A stretch of DNA of 64,000 nt, from positions 1-64,000 of the forward strand of contig NZ_JABBGJ010000037.1 in NCBI RefSeq assembly GCF_012927345.1. The letters are read 5' to 3'. The DNA comes from Paraburkholderia polaris (GTDB lineage: Bacteria > Pseudomonadota > Gammaproteobacteria > Burkholderiales > Burkholderiaceae). The translations under genes and the position numbers were made by a program. Below are positions 44,349 to 53,113 of the stretch, one piece after another. Numbering within the stretch: position 1 is the stretch's first letter; each line of letters begins with the position of its first letter. The notes under the pieces are model-generated. The model ran no database searches. It was not told the DNA's origin and worked only from the letters and a program-made list of their open reading frames with translations.

Positions 44349-45116
44349 ATGCGCACTATCGACAAACTGATTGCACCGCATCTGAAACTGGCACCCGTGC
44401 TGGTGAAGCGCGCGCCGACCTTGACGCTCGCTTTCGACGACCGCCGCAAGAGCCGTCTCGCGGCAACGCTCGATAACGGCGAAGAAGTCGCGCTGCTGCT
44501 GCCGCGCGGCACCGTGCTGCGCGACAGCGATGTTCTGGTCGCCGACGATGGCGGTCTGGTGCGCGTAGTCGCCGCGCCTGAAGCGGTGTTGTATGTGCGC
44601 GCGAAAGATGCATTGACGCTGACGCGCGCTGCGTATCACCTGGGCAATCGCCATACGCCGGTGGAAGTCGGCGCGGATTATCTGAAGCTCGAATACGATC
44701 CGGTGCTGGCCGATATGCTCAAGCGCATCGGCGCAAGCGTAGACCAGGTGTCGATGCCGTTCCAGCCGGAATCCGGCGCGTATGGCGGCGGTCATAAGCA
44801 TGGTCACGATGAGACCTTCGCTGAAGACTATGCGATCGCGCAGCAGGTGTTCGGCGAGCATCATGGGCATGAGCATTCGCATGACCATGACCATGACCAC
44901 CCACACGATCACGAACACGGTCATAGTCACGCGCACGATCACGCGCATGGGCATGGGCATGACCAACCGGATCATGAGCACGGTCATAGCCACGCGCAGG
45001 GACACGCGCATGAGCATGACCACGGCAACGACCATTCGCACGATCACAACGGCGACGATCACGTCCACGACGAATCGTGCGGCCACGGGCATCATCACCG
45101 CCATGCGCATCGCTGA
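44349..45116 (+). CDS. ureE: Urease accessory nickel chaperone UreE with very long His tail
   Basis: UreE hands nickel to the UreG complex. The first about 150 residues form the two standard UreE domains (RTIDKLIAPHLKLAPVLVKRAPTLTLAFDDRRKSRL, GEEVALLLPRGTVLRDSDVL, VGADYLKLEYDPVLADMLKRIGA). The remaining about 105 residues are an extension with around 40 His, many in HD, HG and HE dipeptides, ending GHHHRHAHR. Typical UreE is about 150-160 residues with a short tail, so this one can probably bind many nickel ions and act as a store. Its end overlaps ureF by 14 bases. Confidence 0.94.
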   Translation: MRTIDKLIAPHLKLAPVLVKRAPTLTLAFDDRRKSRLAATLDNGEEVALLLPRGTVLRDSDVLVADDGGLVRVVAAPEAVLYVRAKDALTLTRAAYHLGNRHTPVEVGADYLKLEYDPVLADMLKRIGASVDQVSMPFQPESGAYGGGHKHGHDETFAEDYAIAQQVFGEHHGHEHSHDHDHDHPHDHEHGHSHAHDHAHGHGHDQPDHEHGHSHAQGHAHEHDHGNDHSHDHNGDDHVHDESCGHGHHHRHAHR

Positions 45117-45783
45117 GCTCACGGCGCTGCTGCATCTTGCGTCACCGGCACTGCCGATCGGCGCATTCAGCTACTCGCAGGGTCTCGAAGCCGCGATCGA
45201 AGCGCAACTCATCACCGATGCCGATTCCGCACGTGATTGGATCGCGAGCGGTTTAACCGACGTGCTCGCGCGTGGCGAACTGCCGTTTCTCGCACATCAG
45301 ATGGAACGCTGGCGTGCGCACGACGCAGACGGCTTAAAGGAAGCGAACAGCGAATTCCTGGCAAGCCGGGAGTCCGCTGAACTCAGGCGCGAAACGGAAC
45401 AGATGGGCTGGTCGCTGCGACAGTTGTGCGTCTCGCTGGAATGGGGCGACGCCGAACGGCGCACCACGCTGGCATCGCTCAAGCCCCTGGCCCAGCCCAC
45501 GGCTTTCGCCTTCGCCGCTTTCGCACACGATGTAGCGCCTGACGCCGCGCTCGCCGCCTACGCTTTCAGCTGGGTGGAAAACCAGGCTGCCGCTGCATTG
45601 AAGGCCGTGCCGCTCGGCCAACTCGCCGGCCAGCGCATTATCGTCGCGTTACGCGCGCCGATCGACGCCGCCGTCACGCGAGCCTTGGCCACCTCACCTG
45701 ACAACATCAACACCTTCGCGCCGCAATTGGGCATTCTGTCGGCACGTCACGAGTCGCAGTATTCGCGGCTCTTTCGCTCTTAA
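45103..45783 (+). CDS. ureF: Urease accessory protein UreF
   Basis: Helical protein of 226 residues that bridges UreD and UreG in the activation complex. The start MRIAELTALLHLASPALPIGAFSYSQGLEAAIE is the family signature; I choose ATG 45103, which lies inside the ureE His tail. FAFAAFAHDVAPDAALAAYAFSWVENQAAAALKAVPLGQ is the second conserved part. Overlap with ureE implies translational coupling; ureG follows after 11 bases. Confidence 0.94.
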   Translation: MRIAELTALLHLASPALPIGAFSYSQGLEAAIEAQLITDADSARDWIASGLTDVLARGELPFLAHQMERWRAHDADGLKEANSEFLASRESAELRRETEQMGWSLRQLCVSLEWGDAERRTTLASLKPLAQPTAFAFAAFAHDVAPDAALAAYAFSWVENQAAAALKAVPLGQLAGQRIIVALRAPIDAAVTRALATSPDNINTFAPQLGILSARHESQYSRLFRS

Positions 45784-45794
45784 AAGATTCCATC

Positions 45795-46448
45795 ATGAAC
45801 GCACCTCATCACCCTGCTCACCCGCCTGTCCGCACGAAGAAACTGCCGCCGTTGCGCGTGGGCGTCGGCGGTCCAGTCGGCTCGGGCAAGACCACGCTGC
45901 TCGAAATGCTCTGCAAGGCGATGCGCGAGCAGTACGACCTCGTCGCGATCACCAACGACATCTATACGAAAGAAGACCAGCGTCTGTTGACCGTGGCGGG
46001 CGCGTTGCCGGCCGAACGGATCATGGGCGTCGAAACGGGCGGCTGCCCGCACACGGCAATTCGTGAAGACGCATCGATCAATCTCGAAGCCGTCGACCGC
46101 ATGCTGACGCGTTTTCCGGATGCGGACATCGTGTTCATTGAATCGGGTGGCGACAATCTGGCAGCGACGTTCAGCCCGGAGTTATCGGATCTGACGATCT
46201 ACGTGATCGACGTGGCCGGCGGCGAGAAGATTCCGCGCAAAGGCGGCCCAGGCATTACGAAATCGGATCTGCTGGTGATCAACAAGACCGATCTCGCGCC
46301 GATGGTCGGCGCGAATCTCGACGTGATGGCGTCAGACGCGAAGAAGATGCGCGGCGAGCGCCCCTTCGTGATGTGCAATCTGAAGGCGCTCGACGGACTG
46401 GATGTGGTGGTGAAGTTTATCGAGAAGAAAGGGTTGTTGAAGGCCTAA
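45795..46448 (+). CDS. ureG: Urease accessory GTPase UreG
   Basis: SIMIBI-class GTPase powering nickel insertion; 217 residues. P-loop GVGGPVGSGKTTLLEML, metal-binding Cys-Pro-His in GVETGGCPHTAIREDASIN, IVFIESGGDNLAATFSPEL and NKTDLAPMVGANLDVM are present. A short His-rich N-terminus (NAPHHPAHPP) may also bind nickel. Last gene of the urease block; a perfect palindrome follows between it and convergent waaA. Confidence 0.96.
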   Translation: MNAPHHPAHPPVRTKKLPPLRVGVGGPVGSGKTTLLEMLCKAMREQYDLVAITNDIYTKEDQRLLTVAGALPAERIMGVETGGCPHTAIREDASINLEAVDRMLTRFPDADIVFIESGGDNLAATFSPELSDLTIYVIDVAGGEKIPRKGGPGITKSDLLVINKTDLAPMVGANLDVMASDAKKMRGERPFVMCNLKALDGLDVVVKFIEKKGLLKA

Positions 46449-46469
46449 GCCCAAGGGGCGTACATCGAA

Positions 46470-46487
46470 GCTTCAAAGCTTTGAAGC
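46470..46487. terminator. 18-base perfect palindrome between ureG and waaA
   Basis: GCTTCAAAGCTTTGAAGC is fully self-complementary and lies 22 bases from both the ureG and waaA stop codons, which converge here. It may act as a two-way terminator or protein-binding dyad, though as a hairpin it leaves only a tight loop and has no T tract. Confidence 0.45.
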
Positions 46488-46509
46488 CGGGGCGCTTTCG
46501 CGCCTCCCC

Positions 46510-47823
46510 TCACTCCGGCAACAACGCCATCAACACATCAACAGTGCGTGTCGTCGCGCCGCGGTGGCGCGCGGCAAACGCCGAGGCCGCCCCCCCCATC
46601 GCCAGCCGCCTTGCCTTATCACCGAACAGCTCGCGCAGCGCCCGCGCCAGATCAGCCGGGTCTTGCACCTGCACCGCCGCACCCGCCGCCACCGCATCCG
46701 CCGTGGCTTGCGTGAAGTTGAACACATGCGGCCCGATCAGCACCGGCACACCGACCGCACAGGCCTCAATCAGATTCTGCCCGCCCAGCGGCAGCAAGCT
46801 CCCGCCGATAAACGCCAGATCCGAGGCGGCATAGTAAGCGCCCAACTCGCCCATCGAATCGCCGAGCAGCACGTTGACGTCAGAACGCAAAGCGGGCACA
46901 CCACCGTTGGTGGTCGCAGCAGCCGATGCCACCGTCGCCGCAGGCGCCCACGTCGAACGCCGCTCGAGACGCAAACCGGCCTTCTCGACCAATGCCGCCA
47001 CTTCGGTAAACCGTTGCGGATGACGCGGCACCAGGATCAGCAACGCATCGTCGATACCAAGCGCCGCGTACGCCTGCAGCACCAGTTCCTCTTCGCCTTC
47101 GCGCGTACTGGCCGCGACCCACACCGGCCGCGTGCCGATCGCCGCACGCCATGCATGGCCGCGCGCCGCCAACTCCGGCGGCGTGCTCATATCGAACTTC
47201 AGATTGCCGAGCACGGCGACGTTACGCGCACCGAGTGCCGTGAGCCGCTCCGCATCCGACGGACTCTGCGCCAACACGCGCGCAAATCCACCGAACACGT
47301 CCTTGGTCGCATGGCCGAATTTGGCCGCGCGCTTATACGAGCGTGCCGACATCCGCGCATTGGTCAGCACGAGCGGCACATCCGCGCGACGGCATTCGTC
47401 GATCAGCGTGGGCCACACTTCCGTTTCCATCACCAGACCGAGCGACGGCCGCCACCCCCGCAAAAACCGCCGCACCGCGTGCGGCATGTCGTACGGCAGA
47501 TAGCTGCGCAACACACGGTCGCCGAAAATCTGCTCACCGGTGGCACGGCCACTTGGCGTCATATGCGTCAAAAGAATTCGTGCGTCGGGACGCGCCTTCA
47601 GCAACGCGTCGATTAGCGGTTGCGCGGCACGCGTCTCCCCGACCGACACCGCATGCACCCAGATCAGCGGCGCGTTGTCTTCCGGCAACCGGCCGCGCGA
47701 GTAACCGAAACGCTCGGCGATATGCTCGCGATAGCCACGCTCCTTGCGCGAACGGATCAGCAAACGCAGCACGGCAAGCGGCGCGACGATCCACCAGAGC
47801 GCGTTATAAATCGCCCTCAGCAT
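46510..47823 (-). CDS. waaA: Kdo transferase
   Basis: WaaA (KdtA) transfers 3-deoxy-D-manno-octulosonic acid from CMP-Kdo to lipid IVA at the inner membrane. The 437-residue GT-B protein has an N-terminal membrane anchor (YNALWWIVAPLAVLRLLIRS), then LIWVHAVSVGETRAAQPLI with the likely catalytic Glu63, and the C-terminal CMP-Kdo site (DSMGELGAYYAASDLAFIGGSLLPLGGQNLIE). It is third in a minus-strand group waaC-kdoO-waaA devoted to the LPS inner core. Confidence 0.95.
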   Translation of the reverse strand: MLRAIYNALWWIVAPLAVLRLLIRSRKERGYREHIAERFGYSRGRLPEDNAPLIWVHAVSVGETRAAQPLIDALLKARPDARILLTHMTPSGRATGEQIFGDRVLRSYLPYDMPHAVRRFLRGWRPSLGLVMETEVWPTLIDECRRADVPLVLTNARMSARSYKRAAKFGHATKDVFGGFARVLAQSPSDAERLTALGARNVAVLGNLKFDMSTPPELAARGHAWRAAIGTRPVWVAASTREGEEELVLQAYAALGIDDALLILVPRHPQRFTEVAALVEKAGLRLERRSTWAPAATVASAAATTNGGVPALRSDVNVLLGDSMGELGAYYAASDLAFIGGSLLPLGGQNLIEACAVGVPVLIGPHVFNFTQATADAVAAGAAVQVQDPADLARALRELFGDKARRLAMGGAASAFAARHRGATTRTVDVLMALLPE

Positions 47824-47929
47824 CGAGACTCCGCGCGTTTAAACCAAGGCCTCGGCGCGAGTGCCACTGTCACTTTCGTCGTGAGCTTCGCGTCGAGCGG
47901 GCGCGCGCAATCAAAGGCGAAAGCGGCGC

Positions 47930-48814
47930 TCAAACCAGCGCCCTGCCCTTCAGGCGCTCGAGAATGCCGAGCGGTGCGCATTCCGGCTGCGCCATCGCCT
48001 TGACCGGCAGGAAGAAGGTCTGCTCCAGCATGAACTGGCCGGACATGACCGCATGCGAAGTCTGGTCGGAGAAACACACCCACACGCTGCCCGGCGGAAA
48101 CGGCATGGTCTCCTGCGGGCTCGACTTCTGATAGTCGAGATCGGCCTTCATGCTGTCGTGCAGATTCAGCATTAGATGGTCGTATTCGCTGCGCGGCGAT
48201 TTGGTGACGTGCAGCAGGTTCAGCAGCCACGCCGAGCCCGGCATCTGCGGTTTGATGCGCGGCAGGAAGCGTTTGGCCATATCCTCGAACGGTTCGCCGA
48301 CGCGCCACACGCGCGGTGCACCATGCGGATTGACGTTGGTGAACACGCGCAAAATGCGCTCGCCGTAATTCGGCCGTGACGGAAAGGCATCGACGTGCAA
48401 ACGGCTATCGTCCTTCCGCCAGGACGTCTCGCGCCCTTCCACCTGACGCAGCCGCAGGCTCGTCGGCGCGACGCGCAACTTGCCGTTGTATTCGGGGAAC
48501 AGCTCATCGACGAGCGTGCGCGCATTGGCCTGATAACGCGCGATCAACGCGCGCACCGCCGATTGCGTGACCGCATCGCCGGCCACGCCGTGCAAGGCGC
48601 CGCCGTTCGGCTCAAGACTGATGTTCTTGCGGTTCGGATCGGCCAGGGCGGGATCGAGCAACGCCTGTTCGCCGCCTTCAATGGCAAAGCGCAGGTTCGG
48701 AAAATACAGCACCTTGCCGCGTTCGACGCCGGCCAGCAGCATCTCGCGCGGCACGGACAGATTGCGTCCGTGCCAGTCAGCGTTCGCTACTTCGATGATC
48801 TGGGTTTCGTTCAT
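47930..48814 (-). CDS. kdoO: Kdo hydroxylase (Fe(II)/2-oxoglutarate dioxygenase)
   Basis: Relatives in Burkholderia and Yersinia hydroxylate C3 of Kdo in Kdo2-lipid A, giving the Ko sugar characteristic of these LPS cores. The 294-residue protein from ATG 48814 (MNETQIIEVANADWHGRNLSV) has the iron site His140-x-Asp142 (SRLHVDAFPSRP) and a distal His254 (QTSHAVMSGQF), followed by a candidate Arg region. It lies between waaC and waaA on the same strand, which fits modification directly after Kdo transfer. Confidence 0.9.
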   Translation of the reverse strand: MNETQIIEVANADWHGRNLSVPREMLLAGVERGKVLYFPNLRFAIEGGEQALLDPALADPNRKNISLEPNGGALHGVAGDAVTQSAVRALIARYQANARTLVDELFPEYNGKLRVAPTSLRLRQVEGRETSWRKDDSRLHVDAFPSRPNYGERILRVFTNVNPHGAPRVWRVGEPFEDMAKRFLPRIKPQMPGSAWLLNLLHVTKSPRSEYDHLMLNLHDSMKADLDYQKSSPQETMPFPPGSVWVCFSDQTSHAVMSGQFMLEQTFFLPVKAMAQPECAPLGILERLKGRALV

Positions 48815-48875
48815 GGTCGCCCTTGAAAACGGATGGAGCGTAAGGCGAAGCACACCGCATTACAGCGCTACAACA

Positions 48876-49877
48876 TTAGAGCAGACCGAAACCGGCCAGC
48901 GCGGACTTGACTTCTTGCAGCGTGGGCGGCTTGCCGGCCGTGCCGAGATTGACGACGTTCGGCGACCAGTAGCCGCCGGTACGCCACGCGGTGGCGAAAT
49001 TGTACAACTCGACCGTCGGCCGCTTCAGCGCCGCGGCAATGTGAACTAGACCTGTGTCAACGCCGACCGTCGCCGCAGCGCCCTCGATCAGACCGACCAC
49101 CGCCGGCAACGACAGCTTGGGCGGCACGATGGCCGCAGCGCCGAATTCCTTCGCCAGACGTTCGCTGGTGACGCGCTCTTCCTCGCTGCCCCACGGCAGC
49201 ACGATCGAGGCGCCGCGCCGCACCAGAGACTGACCGAGTTCGATCCACGCGGTATCGGGCCACTGCTTGTCGGCGCGCGAGGTAGCGTGCACGAACACCA
49301 CGTACGGCACCGGCAGGTTCAGATTCGCCTCCGACAAAGCCAGCGCCGCGCGCCCGGTGTCGAGGCCGAAGTCGATATCGTCGGTGGGTTGCGGCTGCGG
49401 ATCGTTCAGCGCCGCGGCCACCAGTTGGCGCGTACGCTCGACTACATGGGTGCGCGGCTCGATCGGCACGCGCTTGTCGTAGAAGAAGCGCACCGGCCAT
49501 TCGAAGCCCGCGCCGTCGGTACGGTTCGCGAGGCCGACCACGGGTCCACGCGCCATGCTCGCGACCCACGCGGTCTTGATGAGCCCTTGGCAGTCGATCA
49601 CGAGGTCGTAGTTCTCGGCGGCGAGCGCGCGGCGAAACGCGCCGATCTCGCGCCAGTTGTCGATCGAAAATAGACGCTTGCGCCAGCGCCGCAGCGACAC
49701 GGGGATCGGCCGCCGCACGCCGCTGACGAGCTCCACGAGCCCGACGAAGCTTTCTTCGACGAGCCAGTCGATCTGGGCATCGGGATGACGGCGTCGGATG
49801 TCGGCGATCACCGGCATGTTGTGAACGACGTCGCCCAATGACGACACCCTCACGATCAGTATCTTTTGCACGCTCAA
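48876..49877 (-). CDS. waaC: LPS heptosyltransferase I
   Basis: Adds the first L-glycero-D-manno-heptose to Kdo2-lipid A. A 333-residue GT9 protein: ILIVRVSSLGDVVHNMPVIADIRRRHPDAQIDWLVEE at the N-terminus, FVHATSRADKQWP for nucleotide-sugar phosphate contact, and GVDTGLVHIAAALKRPTVELYNFATAWRTGGYW near the C-terminus. WaaC is preferred to WaaF because of SLGDVVHNMPVI. First gene of the waaC-kdoO-waaA group. Confidence 0.94.
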   Translation of the reverse strand: MSVQKILIVRVSSLGDVVHNMPVIADIRRRHPDAQIDWLVEESFVGLVELVSGVRRPIPVSLRRWRKRLFSIDNWREIGAFRRALAAENYDLVIDCQGLIKTAWVASMARGPVVGLANRTDGAGFEWPVRFFYDKRVPIEPRTHVVERTRQLVAAALNDPQPQPTDDIDFGLDTGRAALALSEANLNLPVPYVVFVHATSRADKQWPDTAWIELGQSLVRRGASIVLPWGSEEERVTSERLAKEFGAAAIVPPKLSLPAVVGLIEGAAATVGVDTGLVHIAAALKRPTVELYNFATAWRTGGYWSPNVVNLGTAGKPPTLQEVKSALAGFGLL

Positions 49878-49947
49878 GTGTGGGAAAACCGGCTATCCGG
49901 CCCGAAGTGCGTTGAGAGAGCCCCCGAACCTGTCGCTTCGCGCCAGG

Positions 49948-49995
49948 CCCCCCGAGGGGGATGAGAAAACTTGGGGCGGCCCGGCGTTTTCTCAT
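49948..49995. repeat. Compound inverted repeats upstream of waaC
   Basis: A short GC hairpin (CCCCC-GA-GGGGG-type, 49948-49960) abuts a perfect 10-bp inverted repeat, ATGAGAAAAC at 49961-49970 and GTTTTCTCAT at 49986-49995, with a GC-rich 15-base loop. The arrangement resembles dispersed intergenic palindromes of beta-proteobacteria. It lies in the waaC upstream region. Confidence 0.6.
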
Positions 49996-50034
49996 GAGGA
50001 CGGCAATTCTAGCGCGCCACGGGTAAATGACATG

Positions 50035-50072
50035 AAAAAACGCGGCGCGGTAAGTGAAACCCGCGCCGCGTT
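50035..50072 (-). terminator. Rho-independent terminator of the phosphomannomutase gene
   Basis: On the minus strand a 12-bp perfect stem (AACGCGGCGCGG with CCGCGCCGCGTT, about 10-base loop) is followed by a T run and lies 46 bases beyond the stop of the mutase gene. It separates that gene from waaC. Confidence 0.85.
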
Positions 50073-50118
50073 CGACGGCTGCCGCAGTTCGTGACGAACC
50101 ACGGCGTCGCTCAAGCCT

Positions 50119-51513
50119 TTAGAACGGCAGCTTCGCGTCAGGCTTCTCCGCCATGATCACGCGGCGGAAGTCTTCCTGGATGCGCTTGAGCGCTTCGTCG
50201 CTATCAGCTTCGAAACGCATCACCACGACCGGCGTGGTATTCGACGAGCGCGCGAGGCCAAAGCCGTCCGGATACTCAACACGCAGGCCGTCGATCTTCA
50301 CGATGTCGTCCGCGCCGGTGAACTTCGCGTTTTGCTGCAAACGCGCGATCAGCTCGAAGTTTTCGCCTTCTTCGAGCTTCAATTGCAGTTCCGGCGTGGA
50401 ATTCGAGTTCGGCAGCGAGTTCAGCAGCTTGCTCGGATCTTCCACACGCGTGAGGATTTCCAGCAGGCGCGCGCCCGTGTACAGGCCGTCGTCAAACCCG
50501 TACCAGCGGTCCTTGAAGAACACGTGGCCGCTCATTTCGCCTGCCAGCGGCGCGCCGGTTTCGCGCAGTTTCGCCTTCACGAGCGAGTGGCCGGTCTTCC
50601 ACATCAGCGGTTCGCCGCCCTTGTCCTTCACCCACTTGGCCAGATTGCGCGTGCACTTCACGTCGTAAATGATCTGCGCGCCCTTGTTGCGCGACAGCAC
50701 TTCTTCGGCGAACAGCATCAGCTGGCGGTCCGGATAGATGATCTGGCCGTCTTTGGTGACGACGCCGAGGCGGTCGCCGTCGCCGTCGAACGCGAAGCCG
50801 ATTTCAGCGTCGGTTTCCTTCAACGCGCGGATCACGTCCTGGAGGTTTTCCGGGTGAGCCGGGTCCGGGTGATGGTTCGGGAAGTTGCCGTCGATCTCGG
50901 TGAACAGTTCCACGAGTTCGCAGCCGAGCTTCTTGAACAGCTTCGGCGCGAGGCCGCCTGCCACACCGTTGCCGGTGTCGACCACGATCTTGATCGGGCG
51001 TGCGAGCTTGACGTCGCTCGTGATGCGATCCAGATACGCATCGGCAATGTCGTACTCAGTGTACGTGCCACTACCTTCAGAGAAGTTTTCGTCGACGATG
51101 CGCTGATGCAGCGCGAGGATCTGCTCGCCGTAAATGGCCGCACTGCGCAGGACCATCTTGAAGCCGTTGTAGTCAGGCGGATTGTGGCTGCCCGTCACGA
51201 CAATGCACGAATCGACGCGGCGTTCGCCGCCGTCGAGCTTCAACGGCACGCTGGCCGCGAAGTAGCCAACCGGAGTTGGCACCATGCCGACGTTGACCAC
51301 GTCGACACCTGCCGCACGCAGACCGTCCGACAGCGCCTCTACCAACTCGGGACCGGAGAGGCGCCCGTCACGCGCGACCACCACGGCGTCGCCGCCTTGC
51401 GCCCGCACTTCGCTGCCGAAGGCCCGGCCGATCGAACGCGCTGCGTCGGCGTCGAGCGTCTTGCCGATTACGCCGCGAATGTCATACGCCTTGAAAATAG
51501 ATTTGGAGATCAT
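50119..51513 (-). CDS. Phosphomannomutase/phosphoglucomutase
   Basis: A 464-residue alpha-D-phosphohexomutase of the AlgC/ManB type, interconverting hexose 6- and 1-phosphates for LPS and exopolysaccharide precursors. All four loops are present: catalytic Ser109 in VVTGSHNPPDYNG, metal-binding FDGDGDRLG, sugar-binding GEMSGHVFFKD, and the C-terminal phosphate site RSSNTTPVVVMRFEA. Whether mannose or glucose is preferred cannot be told. It precedes the LPS core genes and is divergent from the flippase gene, both consistent with glycan supply. Confidence 0.93.
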   Translation of the reverse strand: MISKSIFKAYDIRGVIGKTLDADAARSIGRAFGSEVRAQGGDAVVVARDGRLSGPELVEALSDGLRAAGVDVVNVGMVPTPVGYFAASVPLKLDGGERRVDSCIVVTGSHNPPDYNGFKMVLRSAAIYGEQILALHQRIVDENFSEGSGTYTEYDIADAYLDRITSDVKLARPIKIVVDTGNGVAGGLAPKLFKKLGCELVELFTEIDGNFPNHHPDPAHPENLQDVIRALKETDAEIGFAFDGDGDRLGVVTKDGQIIYPDRQLMLFAEEVLSRNKGAQIIYDVKCTRNLAKWVKDKGGEPLMWKTGHSLVKAKLRETGAPLAGEMSGHVFFKDRWYGFDDGLYTGARLLEILTRVEDPSKLLNSLPNSNSTPELQLKLEEGENFELIARLQQNAKFTGADDIVKIDGLRVEYPDGFGLARSSNTTPVVVMRFEADSDEALKRIQEDFRRVIMAEKPDAKLPF

Positions 51514-51850
51514 GTTGGCTCACTTGCGTGCAATGGAAAATTTTGACCGGCGCATCGCTGAGGGATCGGTAAATTGAACAGCTAATTCACTCATTACCGA
51601 CGGATAAGACATCGCGAAGCGCCCTTGCCGGAAGCGATCCGGTTCCAACTTATAATTGCGCTTTTCGGACCAGCCTTATAAACGCCATTCTAATGCTTAG
51701 ACGCCGTCCTTTTGTAAAGTTGCCGCGACAGGCGGCCGGGTGGGCGGTTGCGCACAGTGCGCCCCTCGCGTCGCCGGTGCCGCCCACGCAATTGGCGCAA
51801 TCGGCGCAAGCCGCACAACAGGTGCTATTGCACTGGCGAGTGTCCGCCGG
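51514..51850. other. Divergent region between the mutase and flippase genes
   Basis: 337 bases without a gene. An exact TATAAT at 51651-51656 is the best -10 candidate for the flippase transcript, about 195 bases before its ATG; the nearest TTG-type -35 is spaced too far (20 bases), so the promoter is tentative. In-frame codons upstream of the flippase ATG are Ala/Pro-rich and unlike the family. Confidence 0.45.
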
Positions 51851-53113
51851 ATGCTGACGCTCAAACGCTTCGCCAATCCCGACGTCACGCGCGCCTTCAC
51901 CAATATCGTCTGGCTCGGGCTGGAACGGCTCACGCAGATCGGTGTGGCAATTGTGATCAGCGGCATGCTGGCGCGCTACTTCGGGCCGGACACCTTCGGC
52001 AAATGGCAGTATGCAAACACGCTGCTGCTAGTGCTTTCGCCGATCACCTGGGTGTGCGGCGCGGAAATTCTGGTTCCCACCATCGTCAACCGGCCGCCAA
52101 CCCAACTGGGCACGGTGCTCGGCAGCGCCTTTACGCTGCGCTTCTCCGTTTCCGTCGCGGCGCTGCTGCTCACATGGCTCGGCATCGCGTTGCACTTCTT
52201 CGACCCGCTGGTGGGCGCCATGCTCGCCGGGCTCGCGGTGACGATGCTGTTTCGCGAGCCGTTCGTCGGCGTGATCAACGCGTGGCTGCAAAGCATGACG
52301 TACAGCAAGCCGCAGTTGCTCACCAGCATGAGCACCGCGGTGCTGAAGGCCGGCTTTGTCTATCTGCTGGTACGCGCAATGGCGACGCCCGCGCGCTTCG
52401 GCTGGCTGTGGGCCGCCGAATCGGCGTTGATCGGCGCGGTTCTGCTGATCTATTACGTCCGCCGGCATGGCGGCAAGCTCGGCTGGCACCTCGACCGCTC
52501 GCTCTTCAAGCACTTCGCGACCGCGGGCACGGTGTTCTGGCTCGGCCTGATCTGTATGTATCTATTCCTGAAACTGGACAGACTGATGCTCGAGCGAGCG
52601 ATTTCCTTCGCCGACCTCGGGCGTTATTCCGCCGCGCAGCAGTTGAACGAAAACTGGATCACGCTCGCGCTGATGCTCGCGCAGACAATCGCGCCCGCCT
52701 TCGTCTACCGCGTGCAGGACGCCGCGCAATTGCGCCGCAACGTGTGGCGGCTCAGCGCCATGACCGCCGCGCTGATGGTGAGCGGCGCGATCGTGCTGGA
52801 TCTGCTGGCCGGCTTCATCATCCGCCGCGTATTCGGGCCGGACTTTGAAGGCGCCATCGAGATTTTCCGCTGGGCCGTGTGGCTTTCGGTGCCGGCCGGC
52901 ATTGAAGCGATCGGCAATCTGATCGTGCTGAAATATCAGGCCAAATTCGTGTTGCTCTCGAAGTGGCTGCTGGCGCTGGCTGTTGCGTTCATCGTCAATC
53001 TGTTGGCGATTCCACGGCTTGGCTCTTACGGTGCGCTGGTGGGCCTCGCAGCCGGTTATCTCGCTGCCGCGTCAGTGAATCTTTATTACATTCGCTTCAA
53101 ATTGCGCCCATGA
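51851..53113 (+). CDS. Wzx-type polysaccharide flippase (MOP superfamily)
   Basis: A 420-residue integral membrane protein with about 12 predicted membrane helices, the layout of lipid-linked oligosaccharide flippases. The start MLTLKRFANPDVTRAFTNIVWLGLERLTQIGVAIV at ATG 51851 is preferred over an upstream one with atypical sequence. FGPDTFGKWQYANTLLLVLSPI and LMLERAISFADLGRYSAAQQLNENW match the family. It overlaps the next glycosyltransferase gene by 4 bases, so it belongs to an O-antigen or capsule operon; the translocated glycan is unknown. Confidence 0.88.
   Translation: MLTLKRFANPDVTRAFTNIVWLGLERLTQIGVAIVISGMLARYFGPDTFGKWQYANTLLLVLSPITWVCGAEILVPTIVNRPPTQLGTVLGSAFTLRFSVSVAALLLTWLGIALHFFDPLVGAMLAGLAVTMLFREPFVGVINAWLQSMTYSKPQLLTSMSTAVLKAGFVYLLVRAMATPARFGWLWAAESALIGAVLLIYYVRRHGGKLGWHLDRSLFKHFATAGTVFWLGLICMYLFLKLDRLMLERAISFADLGRYSAAQQLNENWITLALMLAQTIAPAFVYRVQDAAQLRRNVWRLSAMTAALMVSGAIVLDLLAGFIIRRVFGPDFEGAIEIFRWAVWLSVPAGIEAIGNLIVLKYQAKFVLLSKWLLALAVAFIVNLLAIPRLGSYGALVGLAAGYLAAASVNLYYIRFKLRP

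Noticed and set aside
44850..45110. Repetitive CAT/CAC-rich DNA considered as a possible CRISPR or satellite array.
   Set aside because: The units are irregular codon-level repeats encoding the UreE His tail; no conserved repeat and spacer structure.
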